Of a DNA stretch of 64,000 bases, positions 46,533 to 55,057 are shown piece after piece; position 1 is the first letter of the stretch, and every line of letters starts with the position of its first letter. Origin of the DNA: Candidatus Marinarcus aquaticus (GTDB lineage: Bacteria > Campylobacterota > Campylobacteria > Campylobacterales > Arcobacteraceae); assembly GCF_004116335.1 (NCBI RefSeq), contig NZ_PDKN01000003.1:248001-312000 (forward strand). The letters are read 5' to 3'. The notes beneath the pieces were generated by a model. The model was given only the letters and a program-made list of their open reading frames with translations. It was not told the DNA's origin and made no database searches. The position numbers and the translations under genes were made by a program.

Positions 46533-47369
46533 TTAACCAATAAGCTCTTTCATGGCCTCAGCTGTTTTTCGAATCTCCCATTGTGCATGTGAGTCTAAAC
46601 GAAGTTTGAAGTAGTTTTCCAGTTGCGTTGGCATGAACCCACCCCAAATTTGTGAGTAAGCTGCTTGTGGGATGATTCGTCGTGCTTCTTGCGGTTTTAC
46701 ACCCGCATCAAGAGCAGTGTAGTAGTGCTCAACGCACATATCAATCAGCTCTTGAGTGGTTTTGTTGTTTGCTTTGATCTCTTTCATTTTTTCAGAGATA
46801 TAAAAATCAAACGGCACTCTTTTTCCGCTGACGTATCGTCGTGAAAGCTCTTGCCAATTGATTCTGTGCCGCACCATTTGACTTCGTGTTGGTAGGTCGA
46901 TTTTATATAAGAATACTTTGAAGTGTTTTTTGATGATTTCACACTCTTCTTGGGTATTATAAAGGGTTCGAATATCGAAGCTGTAAGCACCTGGATTATT
47001 CTCATAATCATAGACCAATGCTCGATAGTTTGTGAGCAAATATTGGTTGTTTTCAACCATTTCACCAAACTTTTTAGCGTTGCTGTACTCCAATGCAAGC
47101 ACCTCTTGATGTTGAGGGTTTTTAGGGTCAAGAAGCATAGGAACAAACTCAAAAGATGAACTTGGAAGACCCATACTCTCAGCCATCAATCGGTTGTACA
47201 GGCTCTCACTTCCCAATGCTTTGGGGGATTGATAACAAATTGAGGCCACTTGTGTAATCGCTAAAATACGATTCTCTTCGTTTAAGTTGGCTTTAGAGAA
47301 ATCCCACTGCTCTACAAAGGCAATGTCATCCCCAAATATGTTCTCAATTTTGTTCATCAATTCTATCAT
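46533..47369 (-). CDS. thyX: Flavin-dependent thymidylate synthase ThyX
   Basis: ThyX methylates dUMP to dTMP with FAD, NADPH and methylene-tetrahydrofolate. The signature is RHRINWQELSRRYVSG (Arg167 onward), and the C-terminus has ARRIIPQAAYSQIWGGFMPTQLENYFKLRLDSHAQWEIR with the FAD/dUMP-binding residues. The signature usually reads RHR-x7-S; here the serine follows after six residues, so the loop is one residue shorter. 278 residues is a usual length. ThyX is common in Campylobacterota, which lack ThyA. Confidence 0.92.
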   Translation of the reverse strand: MIELMNKIENIFGDDIAFVEQWDFSKANLNEENRILAITQVASICYQSPKALGSESLYNRLMAESMGLPSSSFEFVPMLLDPKNPQHQEVLALEYSNAKKFGEMVENNQYLLTNYRALVYDYENNPGAYSFDIRTLYNTQEECEIIKKHFKVFLYKIDLPTRSQMVRHRINWQELSRRYVSGKRVPFDFYISEKMKEIKANNKTTQELIDMCVEHYYTALDAGVKPQEARRIIPQAAYSQIWGGFMPTQLENYFKLRLDSHAQWEIRKTAEAMKELIG

Positions 47370-47423
47370 TCGTTCACCCTTTTTTGTTAATATGGGTTTG
47401 ATTATACAAAAAATTTGCTTTTA

Positions 47424-48614
47424 TTATTGAATGATGATTTTAAATATATTTTTTTTATTTTCATGCAGATATTCAAGCTTGAAATCATGACGTTGTAAAA
47501 TTTTATGCACAATGCTTAATCCCAATCCAAATCCGTCTCTTTGAGTCAACTCTTGTGTGAATGGTTTGAGGTAATACGCCAACTTTTTATTGAGTTTTTT
47601 TCCTTCATTAATGACATGAATCTCATGGGCAGTGGTTTTAATACAAATGGGCAAAGATGAAGCATATTTCAAAGCGTTATCAATGAGGTTTTTTAGTGCA
47701 ATGCTTAAATACTCTAAATCCCCATTGATTTTAAACTCTTCTTGCAGGTCTAATGTGATTTTGGACTCATCAATATAGAGCCGATTGAGCGACTCAATTA
47801 TTAAAGTCTCTGCATCAAAACTGCTTTTTGTGAGTTCAAAGGCATTGAGTTTTTCTAATTGTATAAGTTCATTGGTTAAATGCTCTAAATCTGAAAAAAT
47901 TTTATGCAAGAACTCTTTTTGTGATTTATTTTCAATCTTTTCAATCGCAAACTTTCCTTTTGCTATAGGGGTATGCAGTTCATGCCCAATATCTCTTAAG
48001 AGTTCTTGTCGAGTCTGTATGAGCTCTTCCAGTCTTGACGCCATGGTATTAAATGTTTTGGCCAAAGTTCCTATTTCATCATTGGATTTTATGGGAATAC
48101 GACTGCTTAAATTTCCATTGGCAAAGTTATTGATCTCTTGGGTGATTTTTTTCAAAGGCCATAAAAGTTTCAGGATATATAAAAAGATTAAAATCAAAAC
48201 AAAAACATCTAAAAAAATAAGCGCATTGAGTTTGATTTTGTCATTGATGTTATTTACATCCGGTGTCTTTAAAATGATGTGTTCATCGAGAAAAACAAGA
48301 TGTATGATAAATTCATCATCGAAAGAGGGTTTCTCTATTTTGATATAACCAAAAGTGTGTTGTTGAAAATAGAGTCTCTCTAAGTGTTTATATGAGAGGT
48401 TTTTAACTCTTTTAAGCTCATAACGTGTGATGATGTTTTCAAACTGTTCAGGGTCTTCAATGTGGCTAAAAAGCTCATTGCTGATTTTAAGATATTTATC
48501 TTTGATTAAAGCGTCCAAACGTTTGGTATTGATGTCATCGATCCATAAACCAATGATGCTCATGAGTATCAAACTTGCAATGAAAAGAAGAGAAATCTTT
48601 TTAGTAATGCTCAT
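47424..48614 (-). CDS. Sensor histidine kinase of the cytochrome operon
   Basis: A 396-residue kinase with one N-terminal and one central membrane helix (about 8-26 and 130-150) around a periplasmic domain of about 100 residues, a HAMP domain (about 150-203), phosphorylated His211 (DIGHELHTPIAKGKF) and an ATPase domain with GLGLSIV. The GHELHTPIAKGK motif is typical of the ArsS-like kinases of Campylobacterota. It starts 3 bases after the response regulator at 48618, which follows the cytochrome genes on the same strand. Confidence 0.93.
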   Translation of the reverse strand: MSITKKISLLFIASLILMSIIGLWIDDINTKRLDALIKDKYLKISNELFSHIEDPEQFENIITRYELKRVKNLSYKHLERLYFQQHTFGYIKIEKPSFDDEFIIHLVFLDEHIILKTPDVNNINDKIKLNALIFLDVFVLILIFLYILKLLWPLKKITQEINNFANGNLSSRIPIKSNDEIGTLAKTFNTMASRLEELIQTRQELLRDIGHELHTPIAKGKFAIEKIENKSQKEFLHKIFSDLEHLTNELIQLEKLNAFELTKSSFDAETLIIESLNRLYIDESKITLDLQEEFKINGDLEYLSIALKNLIDNALKYASSLPICIKTTAHEIHVINEGKKLNKKLAYYLKPFTQELTQRDGFGLGLSIVHKILQRHDFKLEYLHENKKNIFKIIIQ

Positions 48615-48617
48615 GAG

Positions 48618-49286
48618 TTAACCTATAAATTTATACCCAATACCCCAAATGGATTTGATGTATTGTGGCTCTTTGGAATCATCACCAATTTTATGGCGAA
48701 TGTTTGAAATGTGAGTGTCAATGGTGCGGTTTTTGGTATTTTCATCCAGTGAAGTAGCATGCAGTATTTGCTCTCTTGAAGTGACTTTGTTGAGGTGGTG
48801 AATTAAAAAAAGAAAAATCTCAAACTCTACTTTTGTTAAGTCGATACTGTAATTATCTAAAATGACCGTTCGATTGGCTTCATCAATGATGAAATCACCC
48901 ACCTTAAATTCTTTAGTTGGTCGACGCTTTAAGATATGCTCAATGCGTAAAACCAGCTCTCTGGGCTCATAAGGTTTGGCTAAATAGTCCTCTGCTCCTA
49001 GCTCAAAACCTAAGATTTTGTTGCCAATATCTCCTCTGGCTGAAGAGATAATCACAGGAACATTGCAGATGCCTTTAATCTTTTTAAAAACATCAAAGCC
49101 GTCCATTTGGGGCAACATCAAGTCTAAAATAACAATGATATAATCACGAGGTGTGTGTTCAAGTGATTTTAAAGCCTCTTTAGGGTTTGAATAGGCATCG
49201 GTGCTAAAGTGATACTCTTCTAAATACTCTTGTATAAGCCGTTGCATTTGTGGATCATCTTCAATGAGCAGTACTTTTTTATTCAA
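48618..49286 (-). CDS. OmpR-family response regulator of the cytochrome operon
   Basis: 222 residues. The receiver has LIEDDPQMQ, the phosphorylated Asp in VILDLMLPQMDGFDVF and KPYEPRELVLRI; the C-terminal winged helix contains DLTKVEFEIFLFLIHH and TIDTHISNIRHKIG followed by IKSIWGIGYKF. It overlaps the Spy-like gene by 8 bases and pairs with the kinase at 47424. Expected to control the SHP/DHC/cytochrome b561 genes, with which it is co-directional. Confidence 0.94.
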   Translation of the reverse strand: MNKKVLLIEDDPQMQRLIQEYLEEYHFSTDAYSNPKEALKSLEHTPRDYIIVILDLMLPQMDGFDVFKKIKGICNVPVIISSARGDIGNKILGFELGAEDYLAKPYEPRELVLRIEHILKRRPTKEFKVGDFIIDEANRTVILDNYSIDLTKVEFEIFLFLIHHLNKVTSREQILHATSLDENTKNRTIDTHISNIRHKIGDDSKEPQYIKSIWGIGYKFIG

Positions 49287-49671
49287 CTTGCCACTCCTTT
49301 AAATAGTGTGAAAAGAGTTCTCGTTGTTGGGGTGTTAATACCCCATGTATTTTTTTCAACGTTTTGGCTTCAAGTTCGATGCTGTCTTCATAAATCTCTT
49401 CAGCAATCTCTTCATATTCCTCTTTATCAAAGTGCTCTTTTTGCATCAGTTTTTGAAGTTTTTTCTCCTCTTTTTTACGTTTTTCATAGTAGTGGTCAAA
49501 CTTTTTTTTATACTCTAAAAGAATTTGTTTCATACGTTCATGTTGTGCAGAAGAAAGCTCTAAATAGTCTAAATTTTTATAAATATGAGTATGTTCTGAG
49601 GGCTTTTTAGCCCAAACAAAAGAGCATAAAAGCAGACTAGTTAAAATCAGAGATATTTTTAATTTTATCAT
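49279..49671 (-). CDS. Spy/CpxP-like periplasmic protein
   Basis: A 130-residue secreted protein with a signal peptide (LILTSLLLCSFVWA). The rest is helical and very rich in Lys and Glu (YEKRKKEEKKLQKLMQKEHF), with a LTPQQRELFSHYLKEW end that matches the LTxxQ motif of the Spy/CpxP/ZraP family of periplasmic chaperones and stress sensors. It lies between the cytochrome genes and the two-component pair and may act as accessory to the kinase, as CpxP does for CpxA. Its start overlaps the preceding diheme-domain frame by 35 bases. Confidence 0.82.
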   Translation of the reverse strand: MIKLKISLILTSLLLCSFVWAKKPSEHTHIYKNLDYLELSSAQHERMKQILLEYKKKFDHYYEKRKKEEKKLQKLMQKEHFDKEEYEEIAEEIYEDSIELEAKTLKKIHGVLTPQQRELFSHYLKEWQVE

Positions 49672-49996
49672 CTTCTATCAATCCTTTTTCAACATCACTG
49701 TGACACGCTTTGCAGTTGGCTTTGCTTTTTATTTTTTCATGTGCAAAGAGTGTTGTTGGTACCTCTTGGTGTGCATGTTTCCAAAAAGAGGTGTGTGTCA
49801 TTGCAATTATATCTTTATTTCCAATCGAATTCAAAAACGACAAACTTGCTTCTTTTGTCGAACTTTCTGCACTGTTTTTGACCAAAAAAGCCAAAATGGT
49901 TTGATGGGTTTGCTCATCCAGTGAGGCATCATCTCCAAAGTGATTCTCCAAGTCATTCATCAATGCAGTCCATGAGTGTTTAGGCAATAGATTGGG
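49637..49996 (-). CDS. Diheme cytochrome c (DHC) domain, C-terminal part of a frameshifted b561-DHC gene
   Basis: From CCC (49996-49994) onward the frame reads PNLLPKHSWTALMNDLENHFGDDASL, which aligns closely with LLPENAWNTMMNELDNHFGVDASL of the DHC protein at 50763, and ends with the heme motif CKACH. The first heme motif of this domain, CGSCH, is encoded at the end of the cytochrome b561 frame (49980-50753). The two halves are joined by a +1 shift at TAT-CCC-T-CCC (49997). An ATG further upstream in this frame (50083) lies over the b561 coding sequence and is not a real start. This is a mutated gene, a sequencing error, or a +1 recoding site. Confidence 0.72.
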   Translation of the reverse strand, partial: PNLLPKHSWTALMNDLENHFGDDASLDEQTHQTILAFLVKNSAESSTKEASLSFLNSIGNKDIIAMTHTSFWKHAHQEVPTTLFAHEKIKSKANCKACHSDVEKGLIEDDKIKNISDFN

Positions 49997-50753
49997 AGGG
50001 ATACAGAGTGTGACACGAGCCACACTCTGAAACGAACACCTCATTTTGCTTTGAATAATCCACGGGTTCATAGGAAGAAGCAATCAGTACATTTTTAGGG
50101 TTGATAAGATTATAAACAAGAAATGCAACTAAGGCAATCAAAAAGATAAAAGCAACGGCTTTTTGAAAAATAGTGGTCTTGATGCTTTTATCTTCATCAA
50201 GGTGTTTATAACCTGTAAAAATTGATTTGAGTGTTTCATATTGAGGATGAAAGAGTTTGTCCATTATTACTCCACCTAAGTGCACAACAATCAAAAAGAT
50301 AAAGAAGTTGGCCAAGGTTTCATGTATCTCTTTAAAGAGTTTCATTTTTTTAAAAAAAGAGTCATTTAAAAAAGAAAAAATTCCTTTGCCTTCTTGAATA
50401 CCAAAGGCCAATGCACCTGTAGCAATTACTAAAATGGCTACGACGATCATGGTAATCATCAAATAAGAAGCGGCAGGATTATGTCCTGCATTACTGTGGT
50501 CTGCTTTGATGGGATTTTTGACAAACTTTTTTAAAGCCTCTTTGCTGAGGTTAAAATCCTTAAATTTTGAATACTTGGGACCCACAATTCCCCAAACCAA
50601 TCTGAATAAAAGTATGATTAATAAACTGTATCCAATAACGGCATGATAATCTAACAAGTGGTCATCGTCTGTTAAAAATGCCAACAAAATCAGCAGGGCA
50701 AACAGCCAGTGGAAGACCCGTGTAGGCAGGCTCCAAATATATGATTTCATCAT
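49980..50753 (-). CDS. Cytochrome b561-type membrane protein, 5' part of the frameshifted b561-DHC fusion
   Basis: A diheme cytochrome b of the b561 (bacterial/Ni-hydrogenase) family with four main membrane helices. It has a typical start (WSLPTRVFHWLFALLILLAFLTDD), HAVIGYSLLIILLFRLVWGIVGP and IHETLANFFIFLIVVHLGGVI with the heme histidines, then a fifth helix and a periplasmic tail. The tail runs into CGSCH, the first heme-c motif of a DHC domain, and then hits a stop (49980-49982) 9 residues later because of a one-base shift. With the shift corrected the protein has about 371 residues. It accepts or gives electrons between quinone and the SHP/DHC cytochromes. Confidence 0.88.
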   Translation of the reverse strand: MMKSYIWSLPTRVFHWLFALLILLAFLTDDDHLLDYHAVIGYSLLIILLFRLVWGIVGPKYSKFKDFNLSKEALKKFVKNPIKADHSNAGHNPAASYLMITMIVVAILVIATGALAFGIQEGKGIFSFLNDSFFKKMKLFKEIHETLANFFIFLIVVHLGGVIMDKLFHPQYETLKSIFTGYKHLDEDKSIKTTIFQKAVAFIFLIALVAFLVYNLINPKNVLIASSYEPVDYSKQNEVFVSECGSCHTLYPSQSIA

Positions 50754-50762
50754 TTTATCTCC

Positions 50763-51272
50763 TTAATCTTCCCATCGCCCAAAGTTGGGGATGTTAATAT
50801 CTCGTTCACTGTATATACCCTTTTGAGCCGTGGTATGGCAAGCTTTGCAGTTAAACAGGCCTTTGACTTCTGGTTGAGTGATGAGAGAAGGGCGTATCTC
50901 ATCATGTTTTCGTATCATATATGGTGTCGTTGAAATTGACTTTGCAATGCTGTTTTTAGGCAAACTTTGTACAATTTTACGGCTTCGTTTATACTGCATG
51001 TTTTTTTCGGCACTGTTTTGTTGCAGATACGCTGAAATGGTTTGAAAATCTTCATGTAATAAAGAGGCATCCACTCCAAAGTGGTTATCCAATTCATTCA
51101 TCATTGTATTCCAAGCATTTTCAGGCAATAACCCTGGCTGATATGCAAAATGACATGCCCCACACTCTTGAATATATAAAGCATTATTCACTGGGGCCAC
51201 ATCGATTCGTTTTGAGGAATAACCATCGGCAAAAACAAATAGAGGTATAATTAAAAAAAGAAAGGGTTTCAT
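50763..51272 (-). CDS. Diheme cytochrome c (DHC)
   Basis: A 169-residue periplasmic cytochrome with signal peptide (FLFLIIPLFVFADG) and two heme motifs, CGACH (about residue 36) and CKACH (about residue 147). Between them are LLPENAWNTMMNELDNHFGVDASL and LQQNSAEKN, typical of the DHC family that reduces SHP in Rhodobacter and Shewanella. It lies 2 bases after the SHP gene and 9 before the cytochrome b561 gene. Its DHC domain is repeated in the b561 fusion, so the pair arose by duplication. Confidence 0.9.
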   Translation of the reverse strand: MKPFLFLIIPLFVFADGYSSKRIDVAPVNNALYIQECGACHFAYQPGLLPENAWNTMMNELDNHFGVDASLLHEDFQTISAYLQQNSAEKNMQYKRSRKIVQSLPKNSIAKSISTTPYMIRKHDEIRPSLITQPEVKGLFNCKACHTTAQKGIYSERDINIPNFGRWED

Positions 51273-51274
51273 GG

Positions 51275-51667
51275 TTAATCCTTTGATAGGATATAAGTAA
51301 TTACATCCCCTTTTTCTTGTGCTGTTCCTTCTCTGTTATACACATCTTTAAAATTTCTCATGAGCCATTTCTCAATGTTTTTAATTTTTGTTAAGCGCTC
51401 AGGATTCGCTTTAGGTGAAAGGGGCTCAATCACTTTTCCTGTAAAAAAGTTTTTATGTGATTCATTGAGGTTGGTACCATGACATGAGGTACATGAGATG
51501 GCTTTTCCTTTTTTTCCCATGTGGGTTGAGGTAAAAATGGTTTCTCCTCGTTTGGCATCAAACCCTTTAAAATTTTCAATCTTTTGTTCCAGTTGTGATA
51601 AGTAATCATCACTGACATTTGCAAAACTGAATGTTAAGGCGGTGCAAATAAAAATGAATAACCGCAT
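51275..51667 (-). CDS. SHP-like monoheme cytochrome c (DUF1924)
   Basis: A 130-residue periplasmic cytochrome with signal peptide (LFIFICTALTFSFA), one heme motif (CTSCHG, about residue 59) and the DUF1924 pattern around it (FDAKRGETIFTSTHMGKKGKAISC, then ANPERLTKIKNIEKWLMRNFKDVYNREGT). In Rhodobacter SHP the heme iron binds O2 or NO and is reduced by DHC. It is the first gene of the operon that continues with DHC and cytochrome b561. The physiological substrate of such systems is not known with certainty. Confidence 0.9.
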   Translation of the reverse strand: MRLFIFICTALTFSFANVSDDYLSQLEQKIENFKGFDAKRGETIFTSTHMGKKGKAISCTSCHGTNLNESHKNFFTGKVIEPLSPKANPERLTKIKNIEKWLMRNFKDVYNREGTAQEKGDVITYILSKD

Positions 51668-51772
51668 CTTTTCTCCTTTGGTCTTTTATATAATGACAGT
51701 ATAAAGGATATTATTTAAGATGCGATGTCATTTCTCTTAACATTTTCTTGACAATTTTAAATTAACAAGCAA

Positions 51773-53380
51773 TCACTCTGTACGAACAGAAGAGAGAATG
51801 TCCATCTCTTTTTTATACAGATGCGTCTCAACTTCAAACATGCCTAAAAGGGTATGAAAAAGGTTGTCTTGTGAAAACGGTTGCTCTTTTATTCTTTCAA
51901 GTTTCTTGATGTCAAAGTCCTCTTTCATCCCTTCTCCAAACCACATCACCGATGCCACATGCGTTTGTGTATTAGGAGCCATAAAGTAAGGCATACCGTG
52001 TAAATAAAGACCATCTTCTCCTAAACTCTCTCCATGATCTGACATATAAAGCATCGCCGTTTCATGAGTTTTTGAGTAGGGTTTTAAAAAGTTAATCACT
52101 TTAGATAAGAAGGCATCGGTGTGTAAAATGGCATTGTCATAGGCATTGCCAATCTCCTCTTTGGTGCATTTTTCAAGCTGATTGGTTTTACACACAGGGG
52201 TAAACTTTTCAAACTCTTTGGGGTATCGTTTGTAATAAGCAGGTCCATGGTTCCCCATTTGATGCAGTACAATTAAGATATCTTCGTTTTTGTTTTTTTC
52301 AATGTAATCCTCTAATCCTACAAGCATTCCTTCATCTCGACACTCCCCATCTTTTTCACAGATGGTATTGGTTTTTGAAGAACGATAATCTTCATATTGC
52401 ACACGTAATGCAACCCCTTTGGAACTGGAGTTGTTGTCTCTCCATAAAATATGCACTTGTTTGGTATGCGTTAATACATCCAAAACATTTTCATTGGAAA
52501 TACCTTTTTTGTAAGAGTATTTATCACGGTCAAACATCGAGAACATACAAGGCACTGAATGTGCGGTTGATGTACCACATGAGGCAATTTTGGAGAAGTT
52601 ATAAATCTCTTGTTGTTTAAGCAATGGATTGGTCTCTTTTTCGTAACCATTAAGTGAAAAACGGTCGGCTCGTGTTGCTTCTCCTACAACCAAAATGACC
52701 AACTCTTTTTTCTCTTCATCGGTTTCATGAATGGCAGCATCTTCCCCTTGAGGTTTTAAAACATTTTTTGATTTAAAATAGGTGCGTTTGGTATAGTTTC
52801 CAATACTGAACATCCAGTACGTTGGGTTGGCATAGTATTTAATACTTTTATGCTCTCTGAAAAAAGAGGTGTAAAATTTACTGAATGCCAAAATCGTCAC
52901 AGCAATTAACACAAAAGTAATCAGCAGTGTTTTAATTTTTCGAAAACTCTCTTGTTTAAAAGTGCCATATTCTACAGGTATTTTGTAAATAAAAAAGCTT
53001 GGAATCAAACCCAGTAAAATCACATATACAATGAGTTCAAAACTGAGTAAATCATACGACTCATTGAAGTTGGTCTCCATGGCATTTCGTATCATGCTGT
53101 GGTCAATGACAACGTTATAGGTATTCATAAAATAAGCAGTAAAGGCAGATACCATCACAACTGTGATTAGAAAAGGTTTGAGTATGTATCGTGAACTGAA
53201 CAGTGACAGAACAAAAGTGATGAACAAAAACAGCGTTACAAACACAGAGATACAGTAAAGAATATTGAGGCCACTAAAAGAGTAAATGCCCAGCAGATTT
53301 TTAAAAAATGAGGTGTTATAAAACAGCGTGAGTAACAGCGAGGTGTAAACAATAAGTTTATACTGAGTAACAGATTTCAT
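51773..53380 (-). CDS. eptA: Lipid A / LOS phosphoethanolamine transferase (EptA-like)
   Basis: An inner-membrane enzyme of 535 residues with five N-terminal helices and a periplasmic alkaline-phosphatase-like domain. It has the metal motif VVGEATRADRFSLNGYEKETNP, the nucleophile Thr region CGTSTAHSVPCMFS and YMSDHGESLGEDGLYLHGMPY with the metal ligands. It transfers phosphoethanolamine to lipid A or other surface targets, which can reduce binding of cationic peptides. The start at 53380 has AAGGA 5 bases upstream; the frame is open to 53425 without a ribosome site. It may belong to the regulon of the neighbouring two-component systems. Confidence 0.94.
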   Translation of the reverse strand: MKSVTQYKLIVYTSLLLTLFYNTSFFKNLLGIYSFSGLNILYCISVFVTLFLFITFVLSLFSSRYILKPFLITVVMVSAFTAYFMNTYNVVIDHSMIRNAMETNFNESYDLLSFELIVYVILLGLIPSFFIYKIPVEYGTFKQESFRKIKTLLITFVLIAVTILAFSKFYTSFFREHKSIKYYANPTYWMFSIGNYTKRTYFKSKNVLKPQGEDAAIHETDEEKKELVILVVGEATRADRFSLNGYEKETNPLLKQQEIYNFSKIASCGTSTAHSVPCMFSMFDRDKYSYKKGISNENVLDVLTHTKQVHILWRDNNSSSKGVALRVQYEDYRSSKTNTICEKDGECRDEGMLVGLEDYIEKNKNEDILIVLHQMGNHGPAYYKRYPKEFEKFTPVCKTNQLEKCTKEEIGNAYDNAILHTDAFLSKVINFLKPYSKTHETAMLYMSDHGESLGEDGLYLHGMPYFMAPNTQTHVASVMWFGEGMKEDFDIKKLERIKEQPFSQDNLFHTLLGMFEVETHLYKKEMDILSSVRTE

Positions 53381-53485
53381 AGAGTTCCTTTTAATTAAAA
53401 AAAGATTATAGTAAATGAAGCTCAATAAGGCGTTAACAAAGAGTTAATAAAGCTTTAACACTTTATGAACTTTTGTTCATATTTC

Positions 53486-55057
53486 TTAATCTTTAAAGGT
53501 CTCGCGTATTTTTAAAAACTCATCGAGATGCTCAAAGAAAATATCCACAAGTTTGGGGTCAAACTGTTTTCCACGTTCCTCTTTAAAGAGTTTGAAAATA
53601 CGTTCATCATCCCACGCTTTTTTATAACATCGGTCGCTTCCTAGTGCATCAAACACATCTGCAACGGCTGTAATTCGTCCATAGATGTGAATGTCTTCTC
53701 CTTTTTTCCCCTGAGGATAACCTGTACCATCCCATTTTTCATGGTGTTCATTGGAGATAATGGCGGCCATTTTAAGCAGTGGTCTGTCCGAGTGTTTGAG
53801 CATGCTATAACCCAATTCGGCATGCGTTTCCATGATGGTACGCTCAGCTTCATCAAAACGTCCCGGTTTATTTAAAATGGCATCAGGAATGGCCACTTTA
53901 CCAATATCGTGCATGGGACTGGCTTGTTTGAGCATATTGGCCTCTTTTGAAGACAATCCATAATGCAGGGCTAAGATTTTAGAGTATTGTGCTACCCTTT
54001 TGACATGGTTTCCAGTCTCTTTGCTTCGGCTTTCACCAATCGCACCCATGGTAAAGATAACCTCTTTTTGTGTCTCTTCAATCTCTTTGTTGAGGTTTTT
54101 AATCTCTTTTAGTCCTTCTTCTACTTTGTGTTCAATTTCATCAACACTTAAAGCAACGTTTCTATTGACTTTATAGGACAAAATAATGATGAATAAAATG
54201 GTGATGATGAAAATGACTGTTACAATAAAATAGACTTTGTCTAAAAAGTTTTCAGAGAGCACCTCAATGTCTTGCTCTATTTTCAGATTGATGTTTTGGC
54301 TTGAGTCTATGATGGTTGAGATGTGTTTGACCAAGCTCTCTTCTGTTCGATTAATTGCTTCAAGAGCTAACACCGTTTCCCCAATAAGTTGCGCCGTTTG
54401 TTTATACTCTTTAAACTCTTTTAGGGCTAAGTGTTGATTTAACGTATCAATTTTAGACAACCACTTTTTAAAATACTCTTCATTTTTGTGTTGAAAGAGC
54501 ATCTCTTTACTGTAGTATTTCATGTCGCCTAAATCTTTGACTAAGGTGATATTTTGGTGCTGTAAGATGGCCTCTTCAATTCTGTTTCGAATGAGACTCT
54601 CTTTGGGATAGAGTCGATTAAATGTCTCTTGAAGTTCAATTTTATTTTTTTGAGTTTCAAAAATTTTTTCAAAGGCAACTTCAATGGCTTCTTCATTGAG
54701 AGAGAGTTTTTCTAAGCTGTTAAAAATAATAGGATAGCGGTGGATGTCTTTGATGAGCTGGTCTAAAATATCATCTTCATCTTTGATAAAGAAGTTTTGA
54801 TTGATGTTTTCAAATGATTTTTCAAACGCATCAAACTCTTTTTCAATGCGTTGTAACTCTTCGTTGGAGTTGGCACTTAGAATCTCTTCAACAAGTGTAT
54901 TCATGTTCTCTTGCATCAAAACCAGTTCAGAGATATTTCTTTTGGAAAGATTGTTCTCTTGAATTTTATGAAGGGCAATAGTGTTGGCACTGAAAATTAA
55001 AAAAACCAACACAGAAACAATGATAAAACTGAGTTTGACTAAGCGTTTGATATTCAT
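53486..55057 (-). CDS. Membrane HD-GYP phosphodiesterase
   Basis: 523 residues. An N-terminal membrane helix, a long helical periplasmic domain (about 35-270), a second membrane helix (about 272-295), a short coiled coil and a C-terminal HD-GYP domain: HVKRVAQYSKILALHYGL, MHDIGKVAIPDAIL, HHEKWDGTGYPQG and the last His/Asp in RITAVADVFDAL. HD-GYP enzymes break down cyclic di-GMP. It is the last gene of the ten-gene run from 63009 and overlaps the kinase gene by 4 bases, which suggests that the run's two-component system and c-di-GMP turnover act together. Confidence 0.94.
   Translation of the reverse strand: MNIKRLVKLSFIIVSVLVFLIFSANTIALHKIQENNLSKRNISELVLMQENMNTLVEEILSANSNEELQRIEKEFDAFEKSFENINQNFFIKDEDDILDQLIKDIHRYPIIFNSLEKLSLNEEAIEVAFEKIFETQKNKIELQETFNRLYPKESLIRNRIEEAILQHQNITLVKDLGDMKYYSKEMLFQHKNEEYFKKWLSKIDTLNQHLALKEFKEYKQTAQLIGETVLALEAINRTEESLVKHISTIIDSSQNINLKIEQDIEVLSENFLDKVYFIVTVIFIITILFIIILSYKVNRNVALSVDEIEHKVEEGLKEIKNLNKEIEETQKEVIFTMGAIGESRSKETGNHVKRVAQYSKILALHYGLSSKEANMLKQASPMHDIGKVAIPDAILNKPGRFDEAERTIMETHAELGYSMLKHSDRPLLKMAAIISNEHHEKWDGTGYPQGKKGEDIHIYGRITAVADVFDALGSDRCYKKAWDDERIFKLFKEERGKQFDPKLVDIFFEHLDEFLKIRETFKD

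Noticed and set aside
49997-50083. Upstream part of the diheme frame (from ATG 50083) as a genuine N-terminus
   Set aside because: It lies over the b561 coding sequence in another frame, has no signal peptide, and lacks the first heme motif.
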